From the NCBI GenBank assembly GCA_003586115.2, contig QVOM02000116.1, positions 37,162,372 to 37,226,371 on the forward strand: 64,000 nucleotides of DNA, written 5' to 3'. Every line of letters begins with the position of its first letter. The first letter of the stretch is position 1. The notes under the pieces were generated by a model. The model made no database searches, had not been told where the DNA came from, and saw nothing but the letters and a program-made list of their open reading frames with translations. This document shows positions 24,190-35,825 of this stretch, one piece after another. This stretch comes from Salvator merianae. Its lineage: Eukaryota > Chordata > Lepidosauria > Squamata > Teiidae. Position numbers and translations under genes: made by a program.

Positions 24190-24640
24190 CCCCCCTACCC
24201 TAGCCAGACTATATTTGAAAACAGCTAACATGGAAGGCCTGAATGAAGTGGTAAGTATTAACCAGGTCCGAAGAGCTATACAACTGTTGGCACTTGACAT
24301 ACCTTTTTCTGGGAGGTTTTTTTGTGGGGGCCTCCACAAAAAAGGCCCTCTTCCATGCTGTCATCCCTCAGGCAGGTTTGTACAAGAGAATGTGCTTCTT
24401 CAGATATTGGGGACCCAAGCTACTTAGGGCTTTATATGTAAGATTCAACATCTTGAATAGGCTCAATAACAAATATAGGGAACCAATGTAGATTTTTTAA
24501 GACTGCTGTGATGTGCTTCTGGCAGTCAGCATTCTTGTTGCTGAATTTTGCACTAGTGCTTCCACCTTTTGAATTGTCTTCAAAGGTAGTCCTGTGTGGA
24601 GTGCATCTGATTGTACATTGCCTTAAATGTTTGCAAAAAT
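24190..24640 (+). repeat. Dispersed squamate repeat (unclassified)
   Basis: A run of phrases recognisable as a diverged, widely dispersed reptile repeat: GGGCCTCCACAAAAAAGGCC, TTCAGATATTGGGGACCCAA, GCTACTTAGGGCTTTATATG, GGAACCAATGTAGATT, GTAGTCCTGTGTGGAGTGCA. Likely LINE-derived, but I cannot name the family. 1230-1265 looks like another fragment. Confidence 0.55.
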
Positions 24641-26814
24641 TAGATAAAACTTCTGCAACTCAGTAGCAGATTTTGGTAGCAAATTACTTTTGCGGTGTTT
24701 AGAAAGCAGAGTGACAGAACTCTGTGGTACATTAAGCATTTTGGAGGATTTGGACACAGCTTCCTCTACTCTAGTTAAAAGGAGAAAGTTTTGCAAACAC
24801 AATGTTTTATTTTAAATTCTCATTCATTTGGGTCTTGAACAGAAGTTCTCATTGGACTCTGTCCTTGGTGTATGTGAAGTCTGTAGTGCTTTTAATCTAT
24901 TGAGAAGATTTATCAATAGAATATATATTGTTTCTTTCTACTGCACTGGTATAGAGTTTCACTACAATTAAAGAAATGATTAAAGAAGGAACACTCTTAT
25001 GGAATTCATATATATCAATAAAAGTCCAATTTATGTACAAGAAATAACTACGCGTTACATAATTAGAATACCTGCAATGGCTCTTGCGGAGTATATCAGC
25101 CAGGCATGCTTTAATCGAATTTTGTCTCTTCAAATTGTGAAATAAAATGTAGCTCTCTATGCTAGTTATGAGAACCATCTGCAGAGGCTGGCAGACTGCT
25201 TCGCCTGATTTTAAAGAATACTGCTGGGTGCAGACTGTGTACCTTTCTCTGATATTTTAACCCATGATTAAGACAGATGGCTCACTTTTACAGAATTAAA
25301 ACCATATTTATTAATAGTAACCTCTGTAAAGGAGAAAAGATAGCAAATTGGAACAAGAGAAAGCCATTCAAGTGTCTTTCATTTGGAAAAAAACTGCTAT
25401 CAATAGAGTCCACTTACCTACATATGGATGAGATAAGATGGTTGAGCTACCTAATAAATTCACTAAGCAGTCGAGGAACTTCAATATGTTATATTTTCAA
25501 GTAGTATAGGCTGATGTATTGCTCCAGCAGGAATTTTTCTGATATCTGATCAAGATTTAACAAACTTAAATAATATAGTTATATATATTTCTTTTCTGGA
25601 AGATATTTCAGTTTAATTCACTATCATGGCAGTTCTCTGAAGCCAAATGTTTCTCAAATTGGGAGTCAGTAAGGATGGGATTTTAAGGCTAGAGGGAGAG
25701 TTAGGGAGAAAGAGCAACAATTGTATATCGCTATATGAAAACATACTGGTAGATCTAAAAAAAAAACCCCAGCCAGAAGTATGAGAAATTCCTTATATCA
25801 ATGTAAGCCCTTTGTCCTGGAGGAGGAAATTTAAATGAGTACGAACTAAAGCTTGAAGCCAGTCACTTAATAAAGAAAGCTGCACTGATAATTAGAAAGT
25901 ACTTGTAACCCAATATGTTTGAAGCCTGTTCCCCACAACCCCCCAAAATTCAGAACCTTCAAATGAATCTTTAAATGACACTTGATGTTTTGCAAGTGTG
26001 AGACAGATTTTAAATGTAAATAAACAGAGTTTGTTATTTTGGGGCAATATTTCAAATACATTTTCAAAACGTTGCATTCTTCATTTGACCACATATGATT
26101 TCTATAAAACTATAAACCAACTTTCCGAAATAGATTATCAGATAGTAAACAGTATCAGGTAAAAGGAGAATATAAATACTGTTTCTAATTAACACCAAAG
26201 GAATCCATTCTCAAATGATGCTGAGGTGATTTATTTATTCAGAGTTTGCAGCATTTTCCAAGTGAATAAATGAAGTTCAACGACGAGAAAATTGAGCATT
26301 GAACTGTCAAGAATGGAAATACTGTATCGTAGCCTTTGAAAAATGCAAGCCCTAGAACATTTTATGTCAAGGGATTTTCAAGTTGTTTGATTTGACCAAG
26401 ATATAGATTATATAAAGAGAATACAAAGGTTAGAATGGAGGCTTCTCTTTCCTCTGTATACCTTTTTGTAATTTTTTAAAAAATATCATCTTGCGTTAAC
26501 ACTTTTGTATCTGGTATCTGAAAGGAGATCAGGGAAGATTTTCTAAGCTAATAATTTCCAGGGGGAAAGCCCCCCCCCCCGATTTTGCTTTATATTATCT
26601 ATGCACATTTTATTTGAAAAAAATGAATGTCCACTGTTAAATTATGTTTTCTATACTATGCTTCTTCCTGATTTTACAGATTGTAGTCAACCCTGAGTGT
26701 TTATATGAAAAAAAAGAGAAAAAGACTAAGAAATATTTTATATCCAGCAGTCTGGAATTTGTTCACAGATTTCCACCATTGTTATTCCTGTTTTGTCATT
26801 AAAATTTATACAAG
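24641..26814. other. AT-rich apparently single-copy intergenic sequence
   Basis: No repeat or gene recognised apart from an 11-bp C homopolymer at 26570-26580. Confidence 0.4.
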
Positions 26815-26950
26815 CCCTTTTCCAGAGGTATAGCCCTGTCAATCCCTTGCAGAACATGCAACAGGCTTATATGCATCTTAGAAAATTAAATCTTATTATG
26901 CCAAAAACTTTCATGCATTAGGGACAGTATCTTCATCAGCTGTGTGAAAT
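26815..26950. repeat. Dispersed repeat fragment with CTTCATCAGCTG end
   Basis: TTATTATGCC..AACTTTCATGCATTAG, with ATCTTCATCAGCTGTGTG following, is a diverged copy of a very common reptile interspersed repeat whose usual form ends in an ACTTCATCAGATG motif. Parent class uncertain. Confidence 0.45.
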
Positions 26951-26993
26951 GTTACAGGAAAATTTTGCTCAGGTAGTCATTCCAGGGTGGGTG

Positions 26994-26995
<2 letters not shown>

Positions 26996-27060
<65 letters not shown>
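26996..27060. repeat. (ATT)n microsatellite
   Basis: 65 bp of ATT/TTA trinucleotides, followed by CATCATCAT. Read on the minus strand it gives a poly-Asn frame, which is not a gene. Confidence 0.98.
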
Positions 27061-27061
<1 letters not shown>

Positions 27062-27536
27062 TCATCATCATTAGATAGAGAAACTGAGGGCTCAAGAATG
27101 GGTCACACGTATATATAGAGACAGTAATCTTAAAATTAAGCATAAATCATTACTTCTCTTCTGATGGTAGCCAAAAGAGTTATAGCACTTTCATGAAAGA
27201 ACAAAGCTTTACTCACTCTGGCAACCTGGTATACCAAACTATGGGACTTTTTAGTTATGGAACTGCTCACTTACCAACATCATGTTCTTCAAGGATATAA
27301 ACTAAATCAAACATTTCATGAACACTGGTTCCCCTTTTTGAACTTCATGACTTCTTCTGACTCTTCACATCTTCCAGCTCCACACCTAATCACTCTACTG
27401 CTTTCCTAAAAGTTGCTATATTCTTCTGGCAAGCCAAGTTTTAATATTGTATTATTTACATGGCACTATATTTGTATTGTAAAGTGTTTTTTCAAATAAA
27501 TATTTACTATAAAAAAAAATAAAAAAATGGGTTACA

Positions 27537-27726
27537 CAGCGACAGCTCATCACTTTAAGCATGGGTGTTCGCATGTCGCTGGAAGGAGATCGCTGGCCAT
27601 GAAAACATGCCCCTCTCTGGGCAGGTCTTGCAGCAGCCTGCTGTGGCAAAAGGGAGACCCTGCAGCCAGCGATCTTCCCTTCCAGCAACATGTGAACACC
27701 CATCTTAAAGTGACGAGCTGTTGCTG
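27537..27726. mobile_element. hAT-like palindromic MITE, copy 1
   Basis: The left terminus CAGCGACAGCTCATCACTTT and the reverse complement of the right terminus (CAGCAACAGCTCGTCACTTT) match over about 60 bp, through GGGTGTTC and GCTGGAAGG to GATCGCTGG. The termini begin CAG. Flanking octamers GGGTTACA (27529-27536) and GGATCACA (27727-27734) agree at 6 of 8 positions, consistent with an old 8-bp target duplication. It is related to 50194-50368. Confidence 0.75.
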
Positions 27727-29970
27727 GGATCACATAATTTTTTTCAAGTACTTCCACTGAAGATAGAACACTGGAATTTGGTATATGGATAATTTGAAAC
27801 TGATCTGAAAACAAGATAATTTTCTATGCTTTGTTCAAAATTTATGATGTGGAATGAATCTGCTTCATAGAGTTATTTCAGCAGCAGAATGAAGCCCATC
27901 TGCATATAAGCTGCATCCAGATGTTGGGGGGGATATAGTCCCATTTTGGAACTGCTATGGTGGTATTGCCACCATAACAATTCCACTATAGCTACACTGC
28001 ATCCCTCCCTAAAAGGCGTGATTCCCTGACTCTGATGGTGGGTTTTCCCAAAATAGAATGATCACTTACCTTTTCAGATAGAGCCACCATCATAGTCCTG
28101 GTCATCATGCATGTCACATATTTTAATAAATTTCTGAATTTAGAAATCTCAGGCTCTTCTGAAAATCTAGTAAAATCTGGAAGTGTACCTTTGCATTCAC
28201 AACACCAAATCTATGAACTAATATTGATTCTTTAAAAGAAAATTAAACATCCTAGCTTTATTTTTAAATTTCAGAAATGCTCATTCATTCTCTTTTTTCC
28301 CTATAAGCATATTTAGAATACTGTTGCTACCATTAAATTTTATTGCTATGCAGTTTTTCTAATGCTCATAAATCTTCATTATAGCACTGGTGCCAATGGC
28401 TGTAAATTAATATATATATCGGACTTAATGAAATAAAATCAATTTAATAATTTTTTAAAAATATATACAATACATCAACAGAAAAATTAATCAGCAATGT
28501 AATCATAGTTTAACTGTGAATATTAACTGAGTCACAGTTGTTTCTTGCTGAGGAGCATTTTATAAATAATATATTCTTAAAGGAAATGGAAAAACAATGT
28601 TCAAAATATGTCAGTTGTGGCATCTCTTTCCCCTCTTTCCTTTCCTTCAATACCTTTTTTTCTTTTTGCTGCTGCTGCTGCTGCTGTATAGTTAGTGACT
28701 GGACAAATGATGCTCTTGGCTAGTCCCATAAGAAGACAGTAAAAAGTGGCCTCCTGGATTCAATCAAAATGGATCTTGTCTATCAGTCTGTTTTCAAAGT
28801 TACAATCATGACATAGGCAGAATCTGCACAATACCAAAATGGTGCTGTGAGAGTCCTTGAAGGGCATGAGGATCACACATGTCTCATCATAAGCACTGTT
28901 CATATCACTTTAATGGCAGAGCAGGGAAATTACTCTTGGGCTGTAGTCACACCTTACATTTAAAGAGAATGGAGGCTGTCTTTAGTCCTCAGATATCAAA
29001 TGCCAAAGTGCCTTTTCATCTCTTCTGAGGACTTTCCCTCCTTGATCGGGACTATCCTTCATTCAACTAATCCCAGCACCGAGTCTGTGTCAGCTTCAGG
29101 AAATGGACCCAGGTGAAGGGTTGCCAGGCTGTGCCCAGCTCCTAAGTGGCTTGGTGGGTAGCCAACAGGCTTTGGCACTTGGAGTCAAAAGAGCCGTCCA
29201 GAACTAGCTACTCCTGGCTACATTCTGGTTGCACCACCCATGGAGATGCCTTGCCTTGCCCCAGGAAGAGCATCCCATTGCGTACAGTTGCAGCGTGCGT
29301 AGAAGGCAGCCAGCAGGCTATAGGGCTTGGGATCAAGCAAAACATGCCTTATTTCAGGGGAAGTACCTCCATCTTGTTCCTTACCTAAATCCCATTATTG
29401 TAACCTTTCCTCATAGGGGAGTTGCTCCTGTTTCTACATCCTACTTGATGCACCTTTCTGAACTTTTCCTATCTGTATTACATTCATTTGAGGAGAATAT
29501 AGTATTCTAAGTGCAGTTTCTTCATTACTCTGTATAAGGGCACTATCTTATTGGCAGCTTTATCTTCAGTCCCTTTCCTATTGATCCTGAGCAAGGAATT
29601 TGCACTTGTTCATTCCTTCCTTCTTTGGGGTGTTCCTGGGAAGATGCTACATTAGGTACCCTTGTTTCTAGAGAGTATTTGATGGAAGGGAAAGTGATGA
29701 CCATTGCTCGAGGCTGTTCTTCCACTCTTCTGCCAAAGTATTCTTCCAGTGATATGTGAAGTCAAGAGGCTATCAAAGCTGTTGATAGAAAATGTAGTAC
29801 TTGCTGTGAGTGAAAGCGGTAAAGATTCAATTTTCAGTTTGTTGGAGATAAATAGAGAAAGGAGGGAAAAATCATCACAACTCTAACAGTCCCTGCATCA
29901 AATTCAGAAGGTTTCTCCCAAATTTCTCCACCTGCAAATCCTATAATATCCATACTGTTGGAAAGTCTTA
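27727..29970. other. Intergenic with small transposon fragments
   Basis: Mostly unique AT-rich DNA. 27909-28090 begins GCTGCATCCAGATGTTGGGG and looks like a fragment of the TGCATCCAGA terminal-repeat group. A (GCT)n run of about 20 bp is at 28668-28687. 29000-29400 is GC-richer and unclassified. Confidence 0.4.
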
Positions 29971-30078
29971 GCCTGCATCCAGACATCACTTACTTATTCT
30001 GCTATATTTTGATATTCCAGAATAAAGCATGGATATCCAGAATATAATGGAATTAGTAAGCAATGTCTGGATGCAGTC
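29971..30078. mobile_element. 108-bp MITE with TTA target duplication
   Basis: The left end GCCTGCATCCAGACATCACT and the reverse complement of the right end (GACTGCATCCAGACATTGCT) are inverted repeats that extend inward through ATATTCTGG/ATATCC-type sequence, so almost the whole element is a foldback. TTA flanks both sides (29968-29970, 30079-30081). Confidence 0.8.
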
Positions 30079-30081
30079 TTA

Positions 30082-32400
30082 GCATTCACTGTAATGTGTG
30101 GATTACTCGACCCATCCCCCCACATCCCCACTTTGACCTTAGCATTTTTCAAACTGTGATTTCAACTCACAGGATAGGAGGCAGCAGAAGCACTGCAGTA
30201 CATCTTATTTTAGGGGAATCCATCCCTTTTCCCACTCACCCCTTCTTGATCAATTGTTTCCAGAAGAGAAGGTGACCCAGAATCTAGAACTGCAGATCTG
30301 TTACTTGCGGAGATGGAATAAAAAACACTCTCATCTCTGGTTCCTGTAGTAAAAATCAACCTTCAGCTGCTTGGGAGCCTTGTTGGATTTATGGTCATCA
30401 GGGCTGATCCTTGGACATTTCTTTTTATTGCCCATTGTAAAAGTCTTAGAGGAGCAGACAATGTTCAGGTAAAATAGGACTAGGAAGTGGTAAAGTTGGA
30501 AGCTTGGGAAAACACATCTGCACTCTTTGAGCCCTTTTGTGAGACTTCCTGCTGTAGTTGAAATCTTGAATTTTACCTCCCTGGGCCTGGACACAGTCCA
30601 ATCTACAAACAGTCAGTTTGGGTGGGCAAAAGAATAGCTTTCCATTACTCCAGGTGTGTTGTCTGCACAATCCTGCACAGTCTTAAGACAGAAATATTTT
30701 AATAAATGCATAAATAATATGAAATTTCTTCATCCTCTTGGTAAAAAATTATCCCACTTGTGGATGGCAAAATTGTATTGAGTCCCACTTATTTTTCAAT
30801 CCTTGCAGCCAATCTATATTGGCCTGATTTTTACCGGGAATTTTCTCTAGGAGGGAAGCGTATAACAGTTAAAGTGTACTGCATGATCATACATGATCCA
30901 TATTTTACAAACTGTGCACAAAAGATACATGTTTGTTGTTACTTGGCTTGGGTTGCTTATGAAGATTAAAATATTGGAAGCCAATCCTAAGATTTTTGGG
31001 GACAATCTAGTTCAGTTTTTGCTATGTTCCTTGTATGGTCAACCTGTTCTGATAGCACCATTGGGGGGTCCAGTTGCTCATGAATCACCATTGAACCATC
31101 CCAAAGGATGTTACCTCTAAGGTGTGCAACTGCATACCCAGTTTGTACAAATGAGATTCTACTTGCAAGTTGGGAACTAGTTTTCCAGCTTATATTTTTC
31201 TGGCTCTTTTCTGGCAGCTGCTTCCCCTATTTCTTCCTGCGTGCTCAACGCCAACCCCTGCTCCATCATTTTGCATGCTTTGAAAATATCTTGACATAAA
31301 TGACACTAAGGAGGGGTCTAGAACAAAGATACATTTCCAGGATAAGTAAATGACAGGAAAAGAAGTAGAGAGTTTCTCCAGTCATCTGTCTCTTTTCCTT
31401 TGGTTCTTTTATGGCTTTGGCTGCAATAATCACACTTCAGTTATTTTGCAACTGTGTATTTAAATTTGGTTGCTGATGGTTATTGCATCCAGCATTTCTG
31501 AGGTTTCAGAGCATGACTTCGTATTTCAATTAAATGATGTTGTTCCATGAGATTTTAAAGAACTTGTCAAATGTTGTCAGATGTTGTGGATTATATAAAA
31601 TAAACAGAAAGATCGATGACAATATCCTTTGTCAATGCACCAGCGTAGAAATATAACCCTTCTCTAGACCCCGTGATTATGAATATGGAGGAAATGCTTA
31701 CACTGTGGTGCTGAATGAACGTATTCAGAAGTGCCAGGGTCTTTGGTGAAACTTCCAAGGCAATGGATGGCTATGAAATGACAACACAAGTACTATGGTT
31801 GTCAAAGGAAATCAATATTCTAGTCTTAGCACTTCAGTCAGTTCTGAAATTCCTGATGAAATTCTAATGTGTTATTCCATCACTGTTGGTATTTTTAGTG
31901 GACTGTTTTTAAACTATTCTGAATTTATTCTGCATTTTGATGCTTTTGCAAGCTATCCTTAGTTTCTTTTGAAGATAGAGCAGTGTACAAAAATCGACAT
32001 CATCATCATTACCATTTTGGTCTTTTTTAAAAAAAAGAAAGTCACAGAAACATCAACAGTCTACTCAGGACAGGTCCTGCTCCATTCCTTTTATGTCACT
32101 GGCATAGGTGGCAGGTGAGGGTTTGCATATGTGTGCGGAGCAGATCTTCTGCTGATCCTGTCAAAGCCATCATCTATTTCTTTTTGAGCAGAACAGAGGT
32201 GTGTGTGTTTGGGTCCTCAACCTTGCATGCTGCGTTCAGGTGATGGTACATGATTCTGCTCCTATGCCCTTGGTTAAGGTTAGATCCAACCAGCAATCAA
32301 ATCAAGTTATGCACAGTTGTCCCTTGAATGATGTGATCATTTGTAATGCAAGTAATTTCCTTCTTTTGAAAACTCAGGGTTTGAGGAACTATGGAAGCCT
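30082..32400. other. Intergenic, mostly single-copy in appearance
   Basis: AT-rich. About 31400-31700 is repeat-free with TTATTGCATCC and CAATTAAATGATGTTG motifs and could be conserved non-coding DNA. A minus-strand frame near 30331-30594 has a basic stretch (KKCPRISPDDHKSNKAPKQL) that may be a trace of a LINE ORF1, but I cannot confirm it. Confidence 0.35.
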
Positions 32401-32439
32401 AATCCACCAATGAAAGTCAATGGCAAGTTATTGACAAGA

Positions 32440-33000
32440 TTGTCAATAAATCAGTGGCACTATAGAGGGGACATTCACTTTATCAGTGGTAAAAATGTGC
32501 GTGAACAACATTTGCATGTTTATTTCACCATTGAAGGAAAAACCCATTTGTTTGTTTTATCGTCAAACCGGTTAAAAAACTTTTTTTGCATTCCTTTCCC
32601 CACTTTTTCACAAAGAAAAATATCATTTTCTTCATTGAAAAAGCTCCTTTCATGGGTAAAAACACAGCAAAATCTGAATGTTCAATCAAATTGTACATTT
32701 TGCAAGCAGGAGACTGGTTTGATTCGATCGAAGTATTACAAATATGAAAAACTGTTTTTTGTTTTGATGCAGATATCTGTGAATGTAAAATATTCAATCA
32801 CATTTGCAAACACGAATTACATTTTGCACATCTCTAGTCAGTGGAGCTGTGGAGAGCTAGTCCAGCTGTGCAGGGCTGGTCAGTGTGTTAGTGAAGCTGT
32901 GGAGGGCCTTAGAGGCCAAATCACAGTATTGAAATTTTCCAGGATTGAGTTAAACAGGCTAGCTTGCCTTAAACAAACTGGGTAGAAGCAAAAAGGAACA
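32440..33000. mobile_element. Old transposon fragment ending GCACATCTCTAGT, plus adjoining repeat
   Basis: The right end TTTTGCACATCTCTAGT (about 32823-32839) is the inverted form of the CTAGGNATGTGCA terminus seen at 36915 and, in variant form, at 35399. Outward, 32846-32960 has GGAGGGCCTTAGAGGCCAAA, a common dispersed-repeat phrase. A 191-codon open frame crosses this block but is only repeat sequence. Confidence 0.45.
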
Positions 33001-34395
33001 ACTGTATTTCTAGCTTGTCCTTCAACTGGAGCTCTTGGGGCAGGTAGCTTTGGCAAAATCCACATGGGGCATTTATACAAACTTTAGTGCACTCTGGGAG
33101 CACTCACTCCACTTTAATGGCAGAGAGACAGGAAAGATCACTGACAGTTCTTCCAATCCTTCTCCCTCTCCTCCACCATGTGGTTGTACCTTAGAATGCA
33201 CATCTTGTGCAGAACACAGGAAAATGGCCAAGTTCTGCAGCCATTTCCTGAGCTCAGCAAAACAGTGCCAGGTGGAAACAACAAACTGGGGAACAGCTTT
33301 GATGTTTTCACTGTTGGGAGTAGTGTCAGGCATGCAGACAGCATGTTGTCATTGCAATGCTTGACAGCACAGTGATCAAAGGTCACCCCCAAAGTGATAC
33401 TTGATTACTGCGCTGCTGTCATGCATAAGTTATCTTTGGTGCTGGAGTTTAGCTGCAGAACAGGTTTAAATGAGACTACCCACACCTGTCATTTCATCTT
33501 GGAAAGGGTGTCCTGTTCAGAAATGATCTGTGCAGTTGACACAATTGCATTTGGGCATCCTCACCCTCTTAGCCAGGTTGGCTTGGCTCTGTGGTTTAAC
33601 TTAGGAATTGGAGATGTGAGCAATGAAGCATAAGGGAAAGCCCATTCTCAAGGTGAGAGACTGGGATACGTGAGTGGGTCTGCTGTTGTTGCATTTCATG
33701 AAAGCTATACTCGTGGGACTGTCTTCTGCTGCCACTGCCACATGTAGGGAGACTGTGTTGGAATGGGCCAAGCAAGCTAGAAGCCACCAACAGCGCCTGG
33801 ATACCTCTGTTGGCTTACGTAGGCTTGTTGCTTGTTACAGTCAGCTTGTCACCAGTGGGGTCACCAGTGAATGAGCAACCCCAAGGGGTCATCACTTTGG
33901 GTGGATCAAAGGTCAGGACTACCTTTCTTGGCCCTAGGTCTTCCTCTCCTGGGGGGTGAGGGAGGAAGGGACATGGGGAGAAAGTGATATGTAATACTTA
34001 TGTAACCAACTATGAAGGTTATAAATTAAATGTATGTTTATTGATTTTTTTTTTTTTTTAAAGGACTTGTTCTTCTTGTACTTTACACCAGTTATGTGTG
34101 GGCTGGGTTGTTGGAGGAAGAGTTGCTTGTTTTTGTTAATCTTTTAAATATTTTTCCATTCGGATGTGTTTGTTTTTGTGTATGTGTGTTTCTGTGGGGA
34201 ATGTATTGTAAGGAGGGGAGAATGGTGGCACACTTCTGCCCCGTGTTCACTGGTCAGGGGTGTCATGGAGCTAGGGAGAGGAAGAGACACTATGCTACTT
34301 GGAAGACTGGGTAAGGATTCAGCCTCAATTTATTGGTCTTCATGTAGGCAATTGAACATTGATAGTGTTTGCTGATTCAGATGTTAAGGAGAAAT
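33001..34395. other. Intergenic, unclassified
   Basis: Moderate GC. The + frame around 33680-33870 (SAATATCRETVLEWAKQARS) looks slightly protein-like and may be transposon-derived, but no family is recognised. A 15-base T run lies near 34048-34061. Confidence 0.35.
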
Positions 34396-34460
34396 AGGGA
34401 TGGAAGTCCTTTTAGGCTAAAGGGCAGTATATAAATAAACCAAATAAATAAATAATATAC
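34396..34460 (+). repeat. L2/CR1-type LINE 3' tail
   Basis: AAAGGGCAGTATATAAATAA followed by ACCAAATAAATAAATAA is the typical tail of reptile L2/CR1-type LINEs and their satellites. Confidence 0.55.
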
Positions 34461-34469
34461 ATTCGAGGC

Positions 34470-34598
34470 TAGAAAATGCATTCTCTGACCTTTAATTTGG
34501 ATGAGAGGTGGGACTGGAACACTAGGTTTTGAACCTACCACCTCTAAGCCCCTTTGGAACTGCTTTTTTTTTTAACACATCTGGATGCAGCCTCAGGA
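34470..34598 (+). mobile_element. Small non-autonomous transposon fragment (GGCTGCATC family)
   Basis: AATGCATTCTCTGACCTTTA, later CCTACCACCTCTAAGCCCC, a T-run, then ACATCTGGATGCAGCC. The same order occurs at 18844-18954 (AATGCATTCTTTGGCCTTTA, CTACTACCTCTAAGC, T-run, GGGATGCAGCC). Confidence 0.55.
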
Positions 34599-34797
34599 GA
34601 ATTTTGAAGAACAATGGATTGCCATATATTTTTTGAGGTGAAACAGACTATGGTTCACAATAAGGGACTGCTTTTGCCTACAGACATTGGTACCATCTTG
34701 GTTATCTTTTGATATTTGGTGAGAAATACTTTGTGTCCTTTCAGACTTTTTTGCAGTGTGGGATACTGACACACCATGGTCATTCTATAGCCACTGC

Positions 34798-35288
34798 GGC
34801 CTTTTCCACACTTACCTGTAGATTGGAACGTGGTCTACTTCTGGGCCTCTTTTGTCTGAACCTTAGCACAGACCAGTGAGGACCCAGCATTCCAAAGACC
34901 ACTTTGTCTGGATTGGACAAAGCAATAGACTGGGACATAGTACCAAAATAGTGTCATATCCTGGTCCATATTTCAGACTACAAAGGGCATGCAGGTAGTA
35001 CGCCCCTGTAGGTGGAATGCCATGAGGGCGCCATTCTGATGGTGCTCCATGAAGCATCCCTAGAAGTGGCATCAGAAGTTGGTGAGCCACTGAAATGGGC
35101 CCTCTTGGCAAGCTCTGACTATTGGGTGTAGCTTTCACCAGTTCTGAGAGTTGGGTGTAGCCTTCACAGCTGGCAGCTCAGGCTGAGTCTCAGTGGGCTT
35201 TCTGACTGCTAGCCCGCTCCAGCATGGCCTGTGTCTACTGGACTGTACTACAGGGACTGGAATAGCCCATGTAGTATGGAAAGGGCCC
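34798..35288. mobile_element. Dispersed ~450-bp non-autonomous element (CACACTTACC family)
   Basis: The left end GGCCTTTTCCACACTTACCT is loosely inverted relative to the right end TATGGAAAGGGCCC. The interior has CCACTGAAATGGGCCCTCTT, shared in diverged form with 36.73, 40.76 and 46.49 kb. The right end abuts exactly the first copy of the 110-bp direct repeat at 35289. Confidence 0.55.
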
Positions 35289-35398
35289 GTGATGTGGCAC
35301 TTGCATTGCAGTTGCATTTGATGGTGATTCGTGCAGCCTGTTTATAGCTGGACAGACTGATTGTTTCAATGCTGATTTTATTCAACTAGGGGTGTGCA
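35289..35398. repeat. 110-bp perfect direct repeat, copy 1
   Basis: GTGATGTGGCACTTGCATTG ... GATTTTATTCAACTA. Identical base for base to 35590-35699. Single-copy in appearance otherwise. Confidence 0.95.
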
Positions 35399-35589
35399 CG
35401 AAGCTTCGTGGCATTCGATTTTCGATCGAATTTCGTGATTCCGTGCCCTTCGCATCGAATGCGAAGGGCACCAGAAATCACGAATGCGAATTGCGAAGGT
35501 CCCTCAATTTTTCGAAGTATTTCGGGACCTTCGCAATTTGCTAAAGTCTCACCTCTCTAGGCTGTCAGCGCGAGCGCTGACAGCCTAGG
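35399..35589. mobile_element. 191-bp CpG-rich hairpin cluster between direct repeats
   Basis: Opens GGGGTGTGCACGAAGCTTCG, a terminus-like phrase. It contains a 13-bp perfect stem (35443-35455 with 35459-35471, 3-base loop), a 14-bp perfect stem (35490-35503 with 35524-35537) and a 15-bp perfect stem with a 2-base loop (35557-35571 with 35574-35588). CpG dinucleotides are far denser than in the flanks, suggesting a recent arrival. No coding capacity. Confidence 0.85.
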
Positions 35590-35699
35590 GTGATGTGGCA
35601 CTTGCATTGCAGTTGCATTTGATGGTGATTCGTGCAGCCTGTTTATAGCTGGACAGACTGATTGTTTCAATGCTGATTTTATTCAACTACTCTCTTTTT
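35590..35699. repeat. 110-bp perfect direct repeat, copy 2
   Basis: Identical to 35289-35398. It is followed by unrelated sequence (CTCTCTTTTTTATGC). Confidence 0.95.
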
Positions 35700-35749
35700 T
35701 ATGCACTTGCTTTTCAGGATTGTATGTCACTTTGAGACTTTAAAATAGC

Positions 35750-35825
35750 CACTAAATTTTATATTGCTCTAAATAAAAATCTCAAGACAGTTTATAACAA
35801 TAATAAAGACATTTACACACTCCTG
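35750..35825 (-). repeat. L2/CR1-type LINE 3' tail fragment
   Basis: TTTTATATTGCTCTAAATAA AAATCTCAAGACAGTTTATA (read in two parts) resembles the minus-strand tail seen again at 54.67 and 49.85 kb. Confidence 0.4.

Noticed and set aside
26952..27143. Poly-Asn protein on minus
   Set aside because: Translation of the (ATT)n microsatellite.
32410..32985. 191-codon open frame on +, longest in the window
   Set aside because: Crosses a transposon terminus and an adjoining dispersed repeat; the protein resembles nothing known.
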